The notes under the pieces were generated by a model that was given only the letters and a program-made list of their open reading frames with translations, was not told where the DNA came from and did not search any database. A stretch of 36,560 nt of DNA, from positions 1-36,560 of the forward strand of contig PLXK01000186.1 of NCBI GenBank assembly GCA_003151415.1. Reading direction: 5' to 3'. Within the stretch, counting starts at the first letter, position 1, and every line of letters begins with the position of its first letter. A program made the position numbers and the translations under genes. This document shows positions 8,461 through 16,552 of the stretch, one piece after another. Source of the stretch: Bacteroidota bacterium (GTDB lineage Bacteria; Bacteroidota; Bacteroidia; Palsa-965).

Positions 8461-9093
8461 TTGGTTCGATTAAAATTGTGGGATATTGGTTGCTACAAAA
8501 AAGCCGGTTGTAAAATCAAATATTTCGCACCCCTATTTATTCTTGTTTTTGCCTTTGCTGCATTTTTGCAAAGTAACGAGGATCGTTATCTGTTTTGGAA
8601 GCCAGGTCTTAAATTAAAATGGTCTGATTTTCATGGACACGTCAAATCCGAGGACGATGCTTCAGCTTCTGCCTCTTATATTGGTTTTTTTCATAAAATA
8701 AAAAAATCTGCACATGCAGACAGTATCCTTTTGGATACCCGGGCTTTTTTTAATAAAGCCAAATCCTGGGTGAAAGTACCTTCCGTCAATCCTGATTTGC
8801 TGGCTCATGAACAATTGCATTTCGATCTGGCGGAACTCTTTTCGAGAAAGTTCAGGAGGGCCGTTGAGCAGATTAACATCAGGGAAATATCCCTCAATCG
8901 CATTGTAGATTCAACCTATAAATACTATGCGAACAAAGGCGACAGCATGCATTTTTTGTATGACATTGAAACAAACCACGGGCTAAACCGGGAAAGCCAA
9001 TACAAATGGAATGAAAAAGTCAAAGAAGAACTTCTGCAGTTGGCTAATAACCAATCCCCATTCTTAAAGATCTGCATTAAGCCGCGCAAATAA
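8461..9093 (+). CDS. DUF922-like membrane-anchored putative zinc metalloprotease
   Basis: This is a 210-residue protein. Residues about 21-37 form a hydrophobic segment (YFAPLFILVFAFAAFL) that could be an uncleaved anchor or signal. The body contains LKWSDFHG and then HEQLHFDLAE, a zinc-protease-like HExxH motif at residues 116-120. This layout matches DUF922 (PF06037), a family predicted to be secreted Zn-dependent proteases. The catalytic domain would face the periplasm. The start is uncertain: no ATG lies ahead of the hydrophobic segment, so a TTG at 8461 is the best choice in view. It lies 45 bases after the previous gene and is the last gene before the polysaccharide locus. Confidence 0.65.
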   Translation: MVRLKLWDIGCYKKAGCKIKYFAPLFILVFAFAAFLQSNEDRYLFWKPGLKLKWSDFHGHVKSEDDASASASYIGFFHKIKKSAHADSILLDTRAFFNKAKSWVKVPSVNPDLLAHEQLHFDLAELFSRKFRRAVEQINIREISLNRIVDSTYKYYANKGDSMHFLYDIETNHGLNRESQYKWNEKVKEELLQLANNQSPFLKICIKPRK

Positions 9094-9183
9094 AATCCCC
9101 GATCTCTCTTTTTAAAAGAAAGGTGTATTATAACAAGGTCTCAATCTCCTGAAGGTTATTTTGAAAAGCATTACAGAAAAGAG

Positions 9184-9195
9184 CCTTGGCCAAGG
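9184..9195. repeat. Perfect 12-base palindrome, possible operator
   Basis: CCTTGGCCAAGG is fully self-complementary and is flanked by GAAA on the left and TTTC on the right at unequal spacing. It lies about 255 bases upstream of the promoter-like element, in the only long intergenic gap before the polysaccharide genes. No T-run follows, so a terminator is unlikely. A regulator site is possible but unproven. Confidence 0.35.
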
Positions 9196-9422
9196 TTTCA
9201 TTTCTTCGACAAAAAGATAAAAAAAAAACGCCCTATCGACAAACATCCATTATTCCCATTCCGTGTTTTATTAAACAAATCCGAAATCCCTGTAACTCAG
9301 CATCCCAAACAAAACTTTAACCGGGTTCCGAAAGACCCTACTTATTCCCAACCCATTCCGAAACAACTTTTATATAATACATCCAATATGGAATATCCAT
9401 AATATTACAATAATTTATTTCT

Positions 9423-9457
9423 TTTGATCCTTCCGAATCAAATTTTATGTACTTTCG
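9423..9457 (+). promoter_or_regulatory. Candidate promoter of the polysaccharide operon
   Basis: TTTG at 9423-9426 and TACTTTCG at 9450-9457 fit the Bacteroidota TTG / TAnnTTTG arrangement with a 23-base spacer and one mismatch in the -7 box. The expected start near 9464 gives a leader of about 60 bases before ATG 9522. Confidence 0.4.
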
Positions 9458-9521
9458 TTATATAATATCAAAAAGTGTTCTTTTATGATGCTTTATATAG
9501 TATGTTGCATATCTAATTATC

Positions 9522-10625
9522 ATGATACCTTCAGCCATTCTGGCTCTACCTCCTGTTAAGAAGGCACTGTTTCACCACCAATTCTCTTTATTAAACATAA
9601 TTGTAGCCGAAGGGGGGAAGGGTGTAGCAAAATTCGTTACAGAACAAGTCGATTTAAACAAAAAAGGGGTCTTGCTTCTTTCTTCAAGCGGCAAACACTC
9701 CTCGGATGGCAAATCCGCAGGCAAGACCAGAACAATTATTGATTTGAAAATAATCAATAACCGTCCGATAGATCTTGACACTTTCTTTCGCACAATGAAT
9801 GCCAAACTGCCAGATGCCGGCATATACATTGGTTGCGTGGAGAGTAATTCAATCCGTAAAGAACGCATCTTCCGGAAATTCGGAAAACCAGCAGCAAAAA
9901 TTGTCTGGGCTTGCGATTTTGTTGTGAACAGGGTGCTGCCCAAACTGGCCATCACCAAAAAAATCTATCACAGCCTTTTTCCCGGGCGAATGCATTTCGT
10001 GTCAAAAGCAGAGGCTCTTGGTCGCTTAAGTTATGCGGGTTTCTCCATCATTGGACATGAACTGATCAATAACAAATTTTATTTTTCCGTGATTAAAGTC
10101 AATGCCCCCCGGTCTGATGTCAAACCTTCCTGCGGGCTTCTATTCAAAATGCCGAGAATCAGTAAAGGAGGAAAAATAATCGGCATTTATAAAATACGGA
10201 CCATGCATCCCTATTCGGAATATTTACAAGATTACGTTGTGAAAATGAATGGATACAACGAAGTTGGCAAACCTAACAAAGATTTCAGGTTAACAAGCTG
10301 GGGAAAGATTATCCGAAAGCTTCATTTGGATGAGCTTCCGCAACTGCTCAATGTGCTCAAAGGAGAGTTAAATTTGGTTGGGGTACGTCCAATAAGCAAG
10401 TTTGGTTTCGAATCTCTGCCGGTTGATTTGCAGCAGGAAAGGATAAAATACAAGACTGGATGTATTCCGCCGAATGTATCGCTGGGTATTACAGGATTTG
10501 ACGGAGTAATTCAGGCCGAAAGAAAATATCTTTCAGAATTAAAAAAACACGGGACAATCATCAATTTCAAATATTTCTGGTTGGCTCTTTACAATATTGC
10601 AATCAGAAAGGAAGAGAGTGCATAA
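9522..10625 (+). CDS. Initiating sugar (phosphoglycosyl) transferase lacking membrane helices
   Basis: This is a 367-residue protein. Residues about 203-365 are a bacterial sugar transferase domain (PF02397, PglC/WcaJ/WbaP catalytic part): GKIIGIYKIRTMHPYSEYLQ, then LDELPQLLNVLKGELNLVGVRP with the expected catalytic Asp-Glu pair at D270-E271. Such enzymes move a sugar-1-phosphate from a UDP-sugar to undecaprenyl phosphate and begin repeat-unit assembly. The N-terminal 190 residues are soluble. They carry the segments LPDAGIYIGCVES and FVSKAEALGRLSYAGFSIIG, which resemble a class I methyltransferase-like scaffold seen in a Bacteroidota subgroup of these transferases. Neither WcaJ-type helices nor a PglC-type re-entrant helix is visible. 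As the first gene of the operon it probably sets the first sugar. Confidence 0.85.
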   Translation: MIPSAILALPPVKKALFHHQFSLLNIIVAEGGKGVAKFVTEQVDLNKKGVLLLSSSGKHSSDGKSAGKTRTIIDLKIINNRPIDLDTFFRTMNAKLPDAGIYIGCVESNSIRKERIFRKFGKPAAKIVWACDFVVNRVLPKLAITKKIYHSLFPGRMHFVSKAEALGRLSYAGFSIIGHELINNKFYFSVIKVNAPRSDVKPSCGLLFKMPRISKGGKIIGIYKIRTMHPYSEYLQDYVVKMNGYNEVGKPNKDFRLTSWGKIIRKLHLDELPQLLNVLKGELNLVGVRPISKFGFESLPVDLQQERIKYKTGCIPPNVSLGITGFDGVIQAERKYLSELKKHGTIINFKYFWLALYNIAIRKEESA

Positions 10626-10744
10626 AGGGTCCACACTTCTTTTGCAAATTTCATATCCTGCCGATAATTACCTGGCAGAGGCGTCAGAATTAGCCAAATC
10701 AATCCTGAACCTTTGTCATTCAAGTTGAAATTAATTTAGAAATT

Positions 10745-11509
10745 ATGAGAAACTGTTTCTTCATTTTGCTTTTTGCCAATTTTCTAACGGCATGTGTCCC
10801 CCATAGCAAAATTGTGTACGTACAATCTTCAACAGATAAAGCAAAGTATGAATATTTTTCAGAAAGCAAAAAGAGCGTCAAAATCGAACCTTTCGATGTC
10901 CTGTATATCAGCATTAACAGCGCCGATGGGGAGCATTCCGGCTATAATTTCTTTAACGAAGATAAACAGCACTACAATTCAGTCTCCGAACTGTCGCTAT
11001 CTGTACTGAGCTACACAGTCAATGATTCAGGGAATATTATCCTGCCGGTTGTCGGCAAAATTAAAATGCAGGACCTAACATTGACCGAAGCGGCCTTGCT
11101 CATTAAAGAAAAAACCAAAAAAGAGATAAGCGATCCCATTGTGTCTGTCAAATTTGTGAATAGTACAGTCACGCTACTCGGAGAGGTTGCAAAACCGGGG
11201 ACCTATGCCTATCAGAACGAAAAATTAACTGTTTTTTATGCGCTCGGAATGGCGGGGGACATTACCGAATATGGCAATCGAAAAAAAGTAGTCCTTATTC
11301 GTGAAAGTAACAATATTGTCCATAAATACTTTCTGGATCTTACACAGGATGCTATTTTTCAATCCGATTTTTATTACCTACGGCCCAATGACGTATTGTA
11401 TGTGGAGCCCTTGAGAATCCGCCGGTTCGGAATGAAAGAGTACCCTTTTGCACTTGTTGCTTCCTTAATTACTTCTGCGCTTCTCGTCCTATTTTATGTA
11501 AAAAAATAA
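10745..11509 (+). CDS. wza: Wza-like polysaccharide export lipoprotein
   Basis: This is a 254-residue protein with a lipoprotein signal: hydrophobic residues 5-14, then LTAC with Cys17 as the lipidated residue. Residues about 48-125 are the Poly_export domain (PF02563: IEPFDVLYISI, GNIILPVVGKIKMQDLTLTEA, IVSVKFVNSTVTLLGEV). An SLBB-like part follows (about 128-215), with KPGTYAYQNEKLTVFYALGMAG. A C-terminal hydrophobic helix (about 231-250) takes the place of the amphipathic helix that lines the outer-membrane pore in E. coli Wza. It likely forms the oligomeric channel that works with the Wzc-like protein, whose gene starts 7 bases later. Confidence 0.9.
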   Translation: MRNCFFILLFANFLTACVPHSKIVYVQSSTDKAKYEYFSESKKSVKIEPFDVLYISINSADGEHSGYNFFNEDKQHYNSVSELSLSVLSYTVNDSGNIILPVVGKIKMQDLTLTEAALLIKEKTKKEISDPIVSVKFVNSTVTLLGEVAKPGTYAYQNEKLTVFYALGMAGDITEYGNRKKVVLIRESNNIVHKYFLDLTQDAIFQSDFYYLRPNDVLYVEPLRIRRFGMKEYPFALVASLITSALLVLFYVKK

Positions 11510-11516
11510 CATTACA

Positions 11517-13880
11517 ATGCACACCGAACAGAATACAGAAAGCTATTACTATGTAAAATCTGCGATACGCACAATCCGGCGGTATTGGTATTTATTCGCG
11601 TTTTCCATAGCCGTTTCCCTGAGTGTTGCTGAATTTCTAAACTGGTATTTTCAACCCGTCTTTGAAGTGGGAAGCACAATTCTCATTGATGAAGACGCAT
11701 CAGGAAATAAGCCCGATGCTTCTCATGAATTCATGAAGTCCTTTTCCATTTTTACGGAAACAAATGATATACAGCTGGAAATATTGAAAATGAAATCGCT
11801 CGATATCATTTATAAGGCTTTGGAAAAAATTCATTCCGAAATAACTTATTTTTCGGGAAATGGCCTAAAAACAAATGAATTGTATACCGACTGCCCTTTT
11901 AAGGTAACCTTCCTGAAGAACCATTGGCAACCTGTCGACGTCCAATTCCGAGTCATCCCGATATCAAAAAGCCGTTTCCGGATTCAGGTGGAAAAAAACA
12001 CAGAGCCTTTGCGCCTGTTCAATTACGAAAACCACAAAACGAGCCTTGTTACCGGCCTGTCACTCAACAAAATCTATACATTCGGCGATACGATTCAATC
12101 CGCATCCTTTTGTTTCCAGGTATCCAAAACACAAGATTCCTTCGGTTACTACCCCAGCGCGGCAAGGTATAATTTCACTTTCAATGATCTGGATTTACTG
12201 GCATACACGTATCAAAAAGAGATCAGCATCGAACAGCTCGCAAAGGACGTGCATGCCGCCAGCATCAAGTTAAAATCAAAAAACGCACAAAAAGGTATCG
12301 ATTTCATTGATGCATTGACCCTGGCCTATTTACAGCGGAATAAAGACAAAAAGAATTTCCTTGCCGGTAATACAATTCAATACCTGGATAATCAATTGAG
12401 CGTTATCGAAGATTCCCTGAATCTGACTGAAAATAAATTACAGGCATTCCGGTCATCCCAAAAAGTTATGGAAATAGGCCCAAAGGCAGATCTGGAGTTT
12501 AAAGGCGCAGGAGATTTGGAAAATCAAAAGGAAGAGCTTCTGGCTAAAACGAATTATTATAACTACGTAATGAAAACATTGGAAAAAGACAAGGATATGA
12601 GTTCCATGCTTGTTCCCTCTTCCATGGGAGTTAATGACAATGTTCTGACAACAATCATCGACGAGTATGTAAAGCTGAACAACGAACGGAACGGTCTCAT
12701 CCAAAACAACCAAACGGCCAGCCATTATTTTCAAACGCTAACGGTTAAAATCAGTAACCAAAAGAACACCCTTTTAGAAAACATCAGATACCTGGTCAAT
12801 ACAAACAATCTGCTGCTAAACTCGATTGAAGACCGTTTGAAGAAAAAAAATGCGCAAATAACCGTCTTACCGGCCATTCAAAGAGAGATGGTTGGGATTG
12901 AAAGAAAATATAAGCTGAATGACAACATTTACAACTACATGCTTCAAAAAAAAGCAGAAGCTGAAGTTGCAAAAGCCTCCAATATTCATGAAAATGATGT
13001 TCTTGAGCCCGCCCGCCTGCTCCAGCCCAAACCTGTTTTCCCAAACAAAGCATTGAATCTGGGACTCGCCATAGTGCTGGGATTCATATTTCCCTTCGCA
13101 GGATTTGGGATGAAGGACTTCATGAATAACACAGTAACCAGTGAGCACGAGATACAGACACGCACCCATATGCCATTTCTGGGAAGAGTCTATCACAAAA
13201 AAGGAAGGAAGAACCAATCCTTATTGACCGATGCACCTAAGTCTGCCGTTTCAGAATCCTTCAGAACTGTCCGTACCAATCTCGAACACTACCTGAACGG
13301 TAAAACCAATCAAATTGTGCTTTTGACTTCAACATTGCCGGCAGAAGGGAAATCTTTTGTGGCATTGAATCTGGCTACAAGCCTGGCCTTATTGGGAAGA
13401 AAAACAATCATGGTCAGTTTCGACATCCGAAAACCGGGTATTTATCCGACATTAAAACTGGATTGTCAACTGGGAATCAGCTCTATTCTTTCCGGACGAG
13501 CCACGCTTGCCGAAACACAGGAGAAAACATCCGTTCCACATCTGGATTTTATTGGCTCCGGACCCGTTCTCTCCAATCCTTCCGAGCTCATCTGTTCTCC
13601 TAACACAGAGGCGCTGCTTTCGGAATTGAAGATGAAATACGATTATGTCATCATTGATACCCCGCCACTGGGGCTGGTTACAGATGCCTTTTTGCTTATG
13701 AAATATGCTGATCTGAAAATATTTGTTATCCGCGAAAAGGTGACTCCGCGGGATCAACTGACCAAACTCCTGAAAGAAATTGAAAACAAGAAAATAGCGC
13801 ATTGTTATTGGATGCTAAACGATGTGGATTCCACCGACAGATACTATGAAAAAAACAGTCAATATTTTTCACAGGACTAA
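11517..13880 (+). CDS. wzc: Wzc-like polysaccharide co-polymerase / BY-type tyrosine kinase
   Basis: This is a 787-residue inner-membrane protein. The Wzz domain at the N-terminus has TM1 at about 24-42. A long periplasmic part follows with predicted coiled coil (about 275-500), and TM2 lies near 511-532. The cytosolic kinase domain holds Walker A STLPAEGKS (605-613), Walker A' FDIRKPG (D636) and Walker B YDYVIIDTPP (D714). In Walker A' the usual first Asp of DxD is Ser634. The C-terminal tyrosine cluster is short (Y776, Y777, Y783). Family members control chain length and couple Wzy polymerisation to Wza export through cycles of autophosphorylation. No cognate tyrosine phosphatase gene is in the window. 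Confidence 0.92.
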   Translation: MHTEQNTESYYYVKSAIRTIRRYWYLFAFSIAVSLSVAEFLNWYFQPVFEVGSTILIDEDASGNKPDASHEFMKSFSIFTETNDIQLEILKMKSLDIIYKALEKIHSEITYFSGNGLKTNELYTDCPFKVTFLKNHWQPVDVQFRVIPISKSRFRIQVEKNTEPLRLFNYENHKTSLVTGLSLNKIYTFGDTIQSASFCFQVSKTQDSFGYYPSAARYNFTFNDLDLLAYTYQKEISIEQLAKDVHAASIKLKSKNAQKGIDFIDALTLAYLQRNKDKKNFLAGNTIQYLDNQLSVIEDSLNLTENKLQAFRSSQKVMEIGPKADLEFKGAGDLENQKEELLAKTNYYNYVMKTLEKDKDMSSMLVPSSMGVNDNVLTTIIDEYVKLNNERNGLIQNNQTASHYFQTLTVKISNQKNTLLENIRYLVNTNNLLLNSIEDRLKKKNAQITVLPAIQREMVGIERKYKLNDNIYNYMLQKKAEAEVAKASNIHENDVLEPARLLQPKPVFPNKALNLGLAIVLGFIFPFAGFGMKDFMNNTVTSEHEIQTRTHMPFLGRVYHKKGRKNQSLLTDAPKSAVSESFRTVRTNLEHYLNGKTNQIVLLTSTLPAEGKSFVALNLATSLALLGRKTIMVSFDIRKPGIYPTLKLDCQLGISSILSGRATLAETQEKTSVPHLDFIGSGPVLSNPSELICSPNTEALLSELKMKYDYVIIDTPPLGLVTDAFLLMKYADLKIFVIREKVTPRDQLTKLLKEIENKKIAHCYWMLNDVDSTDRYYEKNSQYFSQD

Positions 13881-13923
13881 TTCCTGTCGTGGCTTAAAAT
13901 AAAACAACACTAAAGAACCATTG

Positions 13924-15258
13924 ATGCTTCTCAAAAGATATTATTTACGGGGTAATAAGCGATCTGTGAAGGCGGTCAGAAACATTGTGAGTTCACTGGC
14001 CATTAAGGTCATCAGCGTAGCAATCAATCTTGCCTTGGTGCCCTTGACGATAAACTATCTGAGCCCAACAAAGTACGGAGTCTGGCTCACCATCAGTTCC
14101 ATGTTGGGCTGGATCAGTTTCTTCGATATTGGCCTTGGCCATGGTTTGCGAAATAAACTGGCAGAGGCCCTTGCCAAAGAAGAAATGCACAAAGCCAAGT
14201 CATACGTCAGCACTGCTTATTTTTCCATTTCCGTGCTTTGTTGCTTCCTCTTCCTGGTCTTTGTTCTTATAAACCATTACTTGAACTGGAACTCGATTTT
14301 ACATGTACCCAAAGAAATTGATGAGAACCTGAAAGCCATTGCCCTGATACTTTTTTCCATGTTTTCCATCCAATTCATTCTTCAGCTTATCAACAGCATA
14401 CTTTTGAGCAACCAGCAACCTGCCCGGGTTTCTTTTTATAACATGCTGTCCAATCTGATGGTATTGATTGCAATTACTCTTCTGACCAGGTTCACAAAAG
14501 AATCCCTGTTTCACATTGCCTTTGTTTTTTCAATTATCCCCGTGATTGTGTTGGGACTTGTGAACGTTTACTACTTCAGAAACAATTTCAGAAGTTTTTC
14601 ACCCAGCATTCAGAAGATTGATTTTGGTGTTCTTCAGGAGGTACTGGGGTTGGGTGTCAAATTTTTCATTATCCAGATCTCCGTATTGATCTTTTTTCAG
14701 ACAAGCAATTTGCTCATCTGCCGCTACTTTTCCCCTGAATTGGTAACACCTTACAATATCGCCTTCCGTTATTTTGGTGTAATTACCATGCTTTTCAGCA
14801 TCATTACCGCGCCATATTGGTCAGCCTATACCGAAGCCTATGTAAAACAGGATTTTGTTTGGATAAGAACCTCGCTGAAACAATTGTTCAAAATGTGGCT
14901 CATACTTGTTCTTGTAGCTCTGCTGATGCTCCTTTTCTCCAAATACGCCTATCATTACTGGATTGGGGACAAAATACAAATCGACTTCAAGATCTCCCTG
15001 TTTATGATGATCTATACGATTACAATAAGTTTTGGCAATATATACATCATGGTACTCAATGGGATAGGCAAAATCAGAATACAAATGCTCGTGAATCTCA
15101 TTGGCATGCTGCTGTTTATTCCATTGTCGTATTACCTGGCCGTTGTCCTGAAGACGGGAATTGTTGGAATCATTATTTCAACGATCGTCTGCAGCATATA
15201 TGGAACAGCCATAGCCCCATTCGAAGTAAAAAGAATTCTGTTGCGTAACCAAAAATGA
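13924..15258 (+). CDS. wzx: Wzx-like lipid-linked repeat-unit flippase (MOP superfamily)
   Basis: This is a 444-residue protein with 12 or more predicted membrane helices. The conserved beginning SSLAIKVISVAINLALVPLTINYLSPTKYGVWLTI is typical of polysaccharide biosynthesis flippases (PF01943/PF13440). A TTG lies directly before ATG 13924; the ATG is preferred. The expected role is moving undecaprenyl-diphosphate-linked repeat units to the periplasmic face. The gene begins 43 bases after the Wzc-like gene and ends 10 bases before the polymerase. Confidence 0.9.
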   Translation: MLLKRYYLRGNKRSVKAVRNIVSSLAIKVISVAINLALVPLTINYLSPTKYGVWLTISSMLGWISFFDIGLGHGLRNKLAEALAKEEMHKAKSYVSTAYFSISVLCCFLFLVFVLINHYLNWNSILHVPKEIDENLKAIALILFSMFSIQFILQLINSILLSNQQPARVSFYNMLSNLMVLIAITLLTRFTKESLFHIAFVFSIIPVIVLGLVNVYYFRNNFRSFSPSIQKIDFGVLQEVLGLGVKFFIIQISVLIFFQTSNLLICRYFSPELVTPYNIAFRYFGVITMLFSIITAPYWSAYTEAYVKQDFVWIRTSLKQLFKMWLILVLVALLMLLFSKYAYHYWIGDKIQIDFKISLFMMIYTITISFGNIYIMVLNGIGKIRIQMLVNLIGMLLFIPLSYYLAVVLKTGIVGIIISTIVCSIYGTAIAPFEVKRILLRNQK

Positions 15259-15268
15259 AATTCAATTC

Positions 15269-16552
15269 ATGTCCCGAATACTAAAAGCGAAAACCGCTAC
15301 AGATTATTTGCTCGTCGCAGGACTGATTGCCGTCAGCGGATTTCCCTATTTTATGGTTTCCCAGGTCAACTTTTTTTTGCTTTTTGTATTTGCTGCCTTG
15401 GTCTATTTAAAGCGAAGCGTTCCTTTTGAGCCGCAGTTACTGGTGGTTGTTTTTGCCTTTCTTGTAGTGGAAGTGCTCCAGTATTTTGTTCTGCGGGCCG
15501 TCGACCTGGTGACCATTTCCGGAACGGTAATCCGAATGTTTCTCAGCATCTTTATTCTGTGCCTGGTTCGCGGAAAATTCATCACGTATTTTGTCAATAT
15601 CCTTTATGTTCTTTCCCTTATCAGTTTTCTGTTTTTCATTCCATCGCTCTTGTTTCCACCTTTTTTTAATTTTTTCGTTACACACATTTGCCCTATTTTC
15701 AACTCCCCTTTTGCCGACCCGGACGGATTCTATATTGTTTGGCCTACGAACCTTCTTTTTTGCTTTCACGATTGCGTCCTTTCCGAATTCCGGAATCCAG
15801 GTCCTTTCTGGGAACCCGGATTATTTGCCGTGTTCCTTACTCTTGCTTTGCTATTCAATCTGATTTTGGAAAAAAAACTTTGGACCAAAAAAAACATGGT
15901 TTTTATTCTGGCATTAATCAGCACATTTTCCACAGCCGGTTACATTGCGCTTTTTGTTCTTTTGTTTTCGTTTTATATCGTAAACCAAAGCCTGGTAAAA
16001 AAAATAATTTTGAGTCTGCTTATATTACCCGCTCTTCTGACCCTTTATTTCTCTCTCGACTTTCTCAGCACCAAGGTCGAACAAAACATAAACATGGCCG
16101 GATCGACGACCTCTTCGAGATTTGGCAGTGCTCTGATTGACTTTACGGATTTTCTGAAGAGTCCATATATTGGATGGGGCCGCGGCGCCCTGCGTTACGG
16201 AGGAAGAACATTCACCTTCTTTTCGGATGACCAGCACAGAAACAACAGTGTAACCGATGTGCTGGCGACTTATGGGTTGTTTTTATTCCTATTCTATTTT
16301 TATTCTTACTATTCCTCACTCAAGTCATTGTGCCTCACAAACGGATTCAATACGCATTTTGCATTCTACGCTCTCCTGGTCATTCTAATTCTTGGCTTTA
16401 GTCAATCTATCTTTTTGAAACCATTCTTTTACAGCATTCTTTTTTTGCGATTTATTGGCAAAACCAATCAAACCCAAGCTCGTGAGGAACAACACGATAA
16501 GGAGGGCCAAACCGGAGCTGTCACATTGCTCACAACAAACGAATCCGAATGA
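15269..16552 (+). CDS. Wzy-like O-antigen/EPS polymerase
   Basis: This 427-residue protein has about 10-12 hydrophobic segments and a larger periplasmic loop before the last helices. NPGPFWEPGLFAVFLTLALLF (from about residue 173) and the loop SPYIGWGRGALRYGG (about 297-311) resemble the O-antigen ligase/polymerase group (PF04932), in which a large loop carries conserved Arg residues. Polymerase rather than ligase is inferred from the position beside Wzx, Wzc and Wza. Its stop overlaps the next start by four bases (ATGA, 16549-16552), indicating translational coupling. Confidence 0.8.
   Translation: MSRILKAKTATDYLLVAGLIAVSGFPYFMVSQVNFFLLFVFAALVYLKRSVPFEPQLLVVVFAFLVVEVLQYFVLRAVDLVTISGTVIRMFLSIFILCLVRGKFITYFVNILYVLSLISFLFFIPSLLFPPFFNFFVTHICPIFNSPFADPDGFYIVWPTNLLFCFHDCVLSEFRNPGPFWEPGLFAVFLTLALLFNLILEKKLWTKKNMVFILALISTFSTAGYIALFVLLFSFYIVNQSLVKKIILSLLILPALLTLYFSLDFLSTKVEQNINMAGSTTSSRFGSALIDFTDFLKSPYIGWGRGALRYGGRTFTFFSDDQHRNNSVTDVLATYGLFLFLFYFYSYYSSLKSLCLTNGFNTHFAFYALLVILILGFSQSIFLKPFFYSILFLRFIGKTNQTQAREEQHDKEGQTGAVTLLTTNESE

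Larger units (their letters stand above)
9094..9521. other. 428-base AT-rich leader region of the polysaccharide locus
   Basis: No convincing reading frame is present. The region contains a perfect 12-base palindrome (9184-9195), an A-run (about 9218-9226), nested short inverted repeats around 9387-9402 (CCA-ATA-TGG and ATGGA-ATA-TCCAT), and a promoter-like pair at 9423-9457. AT content rises sharply in the last 150 bases. The size and content suggest the main control region for the operon that follows. Confidence 0.55.

Noticed and set aside
11517-13880. Degenerate Walker A in the Wzc-like protein
   Set aside because: STLPAEGKS looks unlike a textbook P-loop, but it fits the S-x-x-P-x-x-G-K-S/T form usual for bacterial tyrosine kinases. 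Only the Walker A' Ser was kept as an observation.
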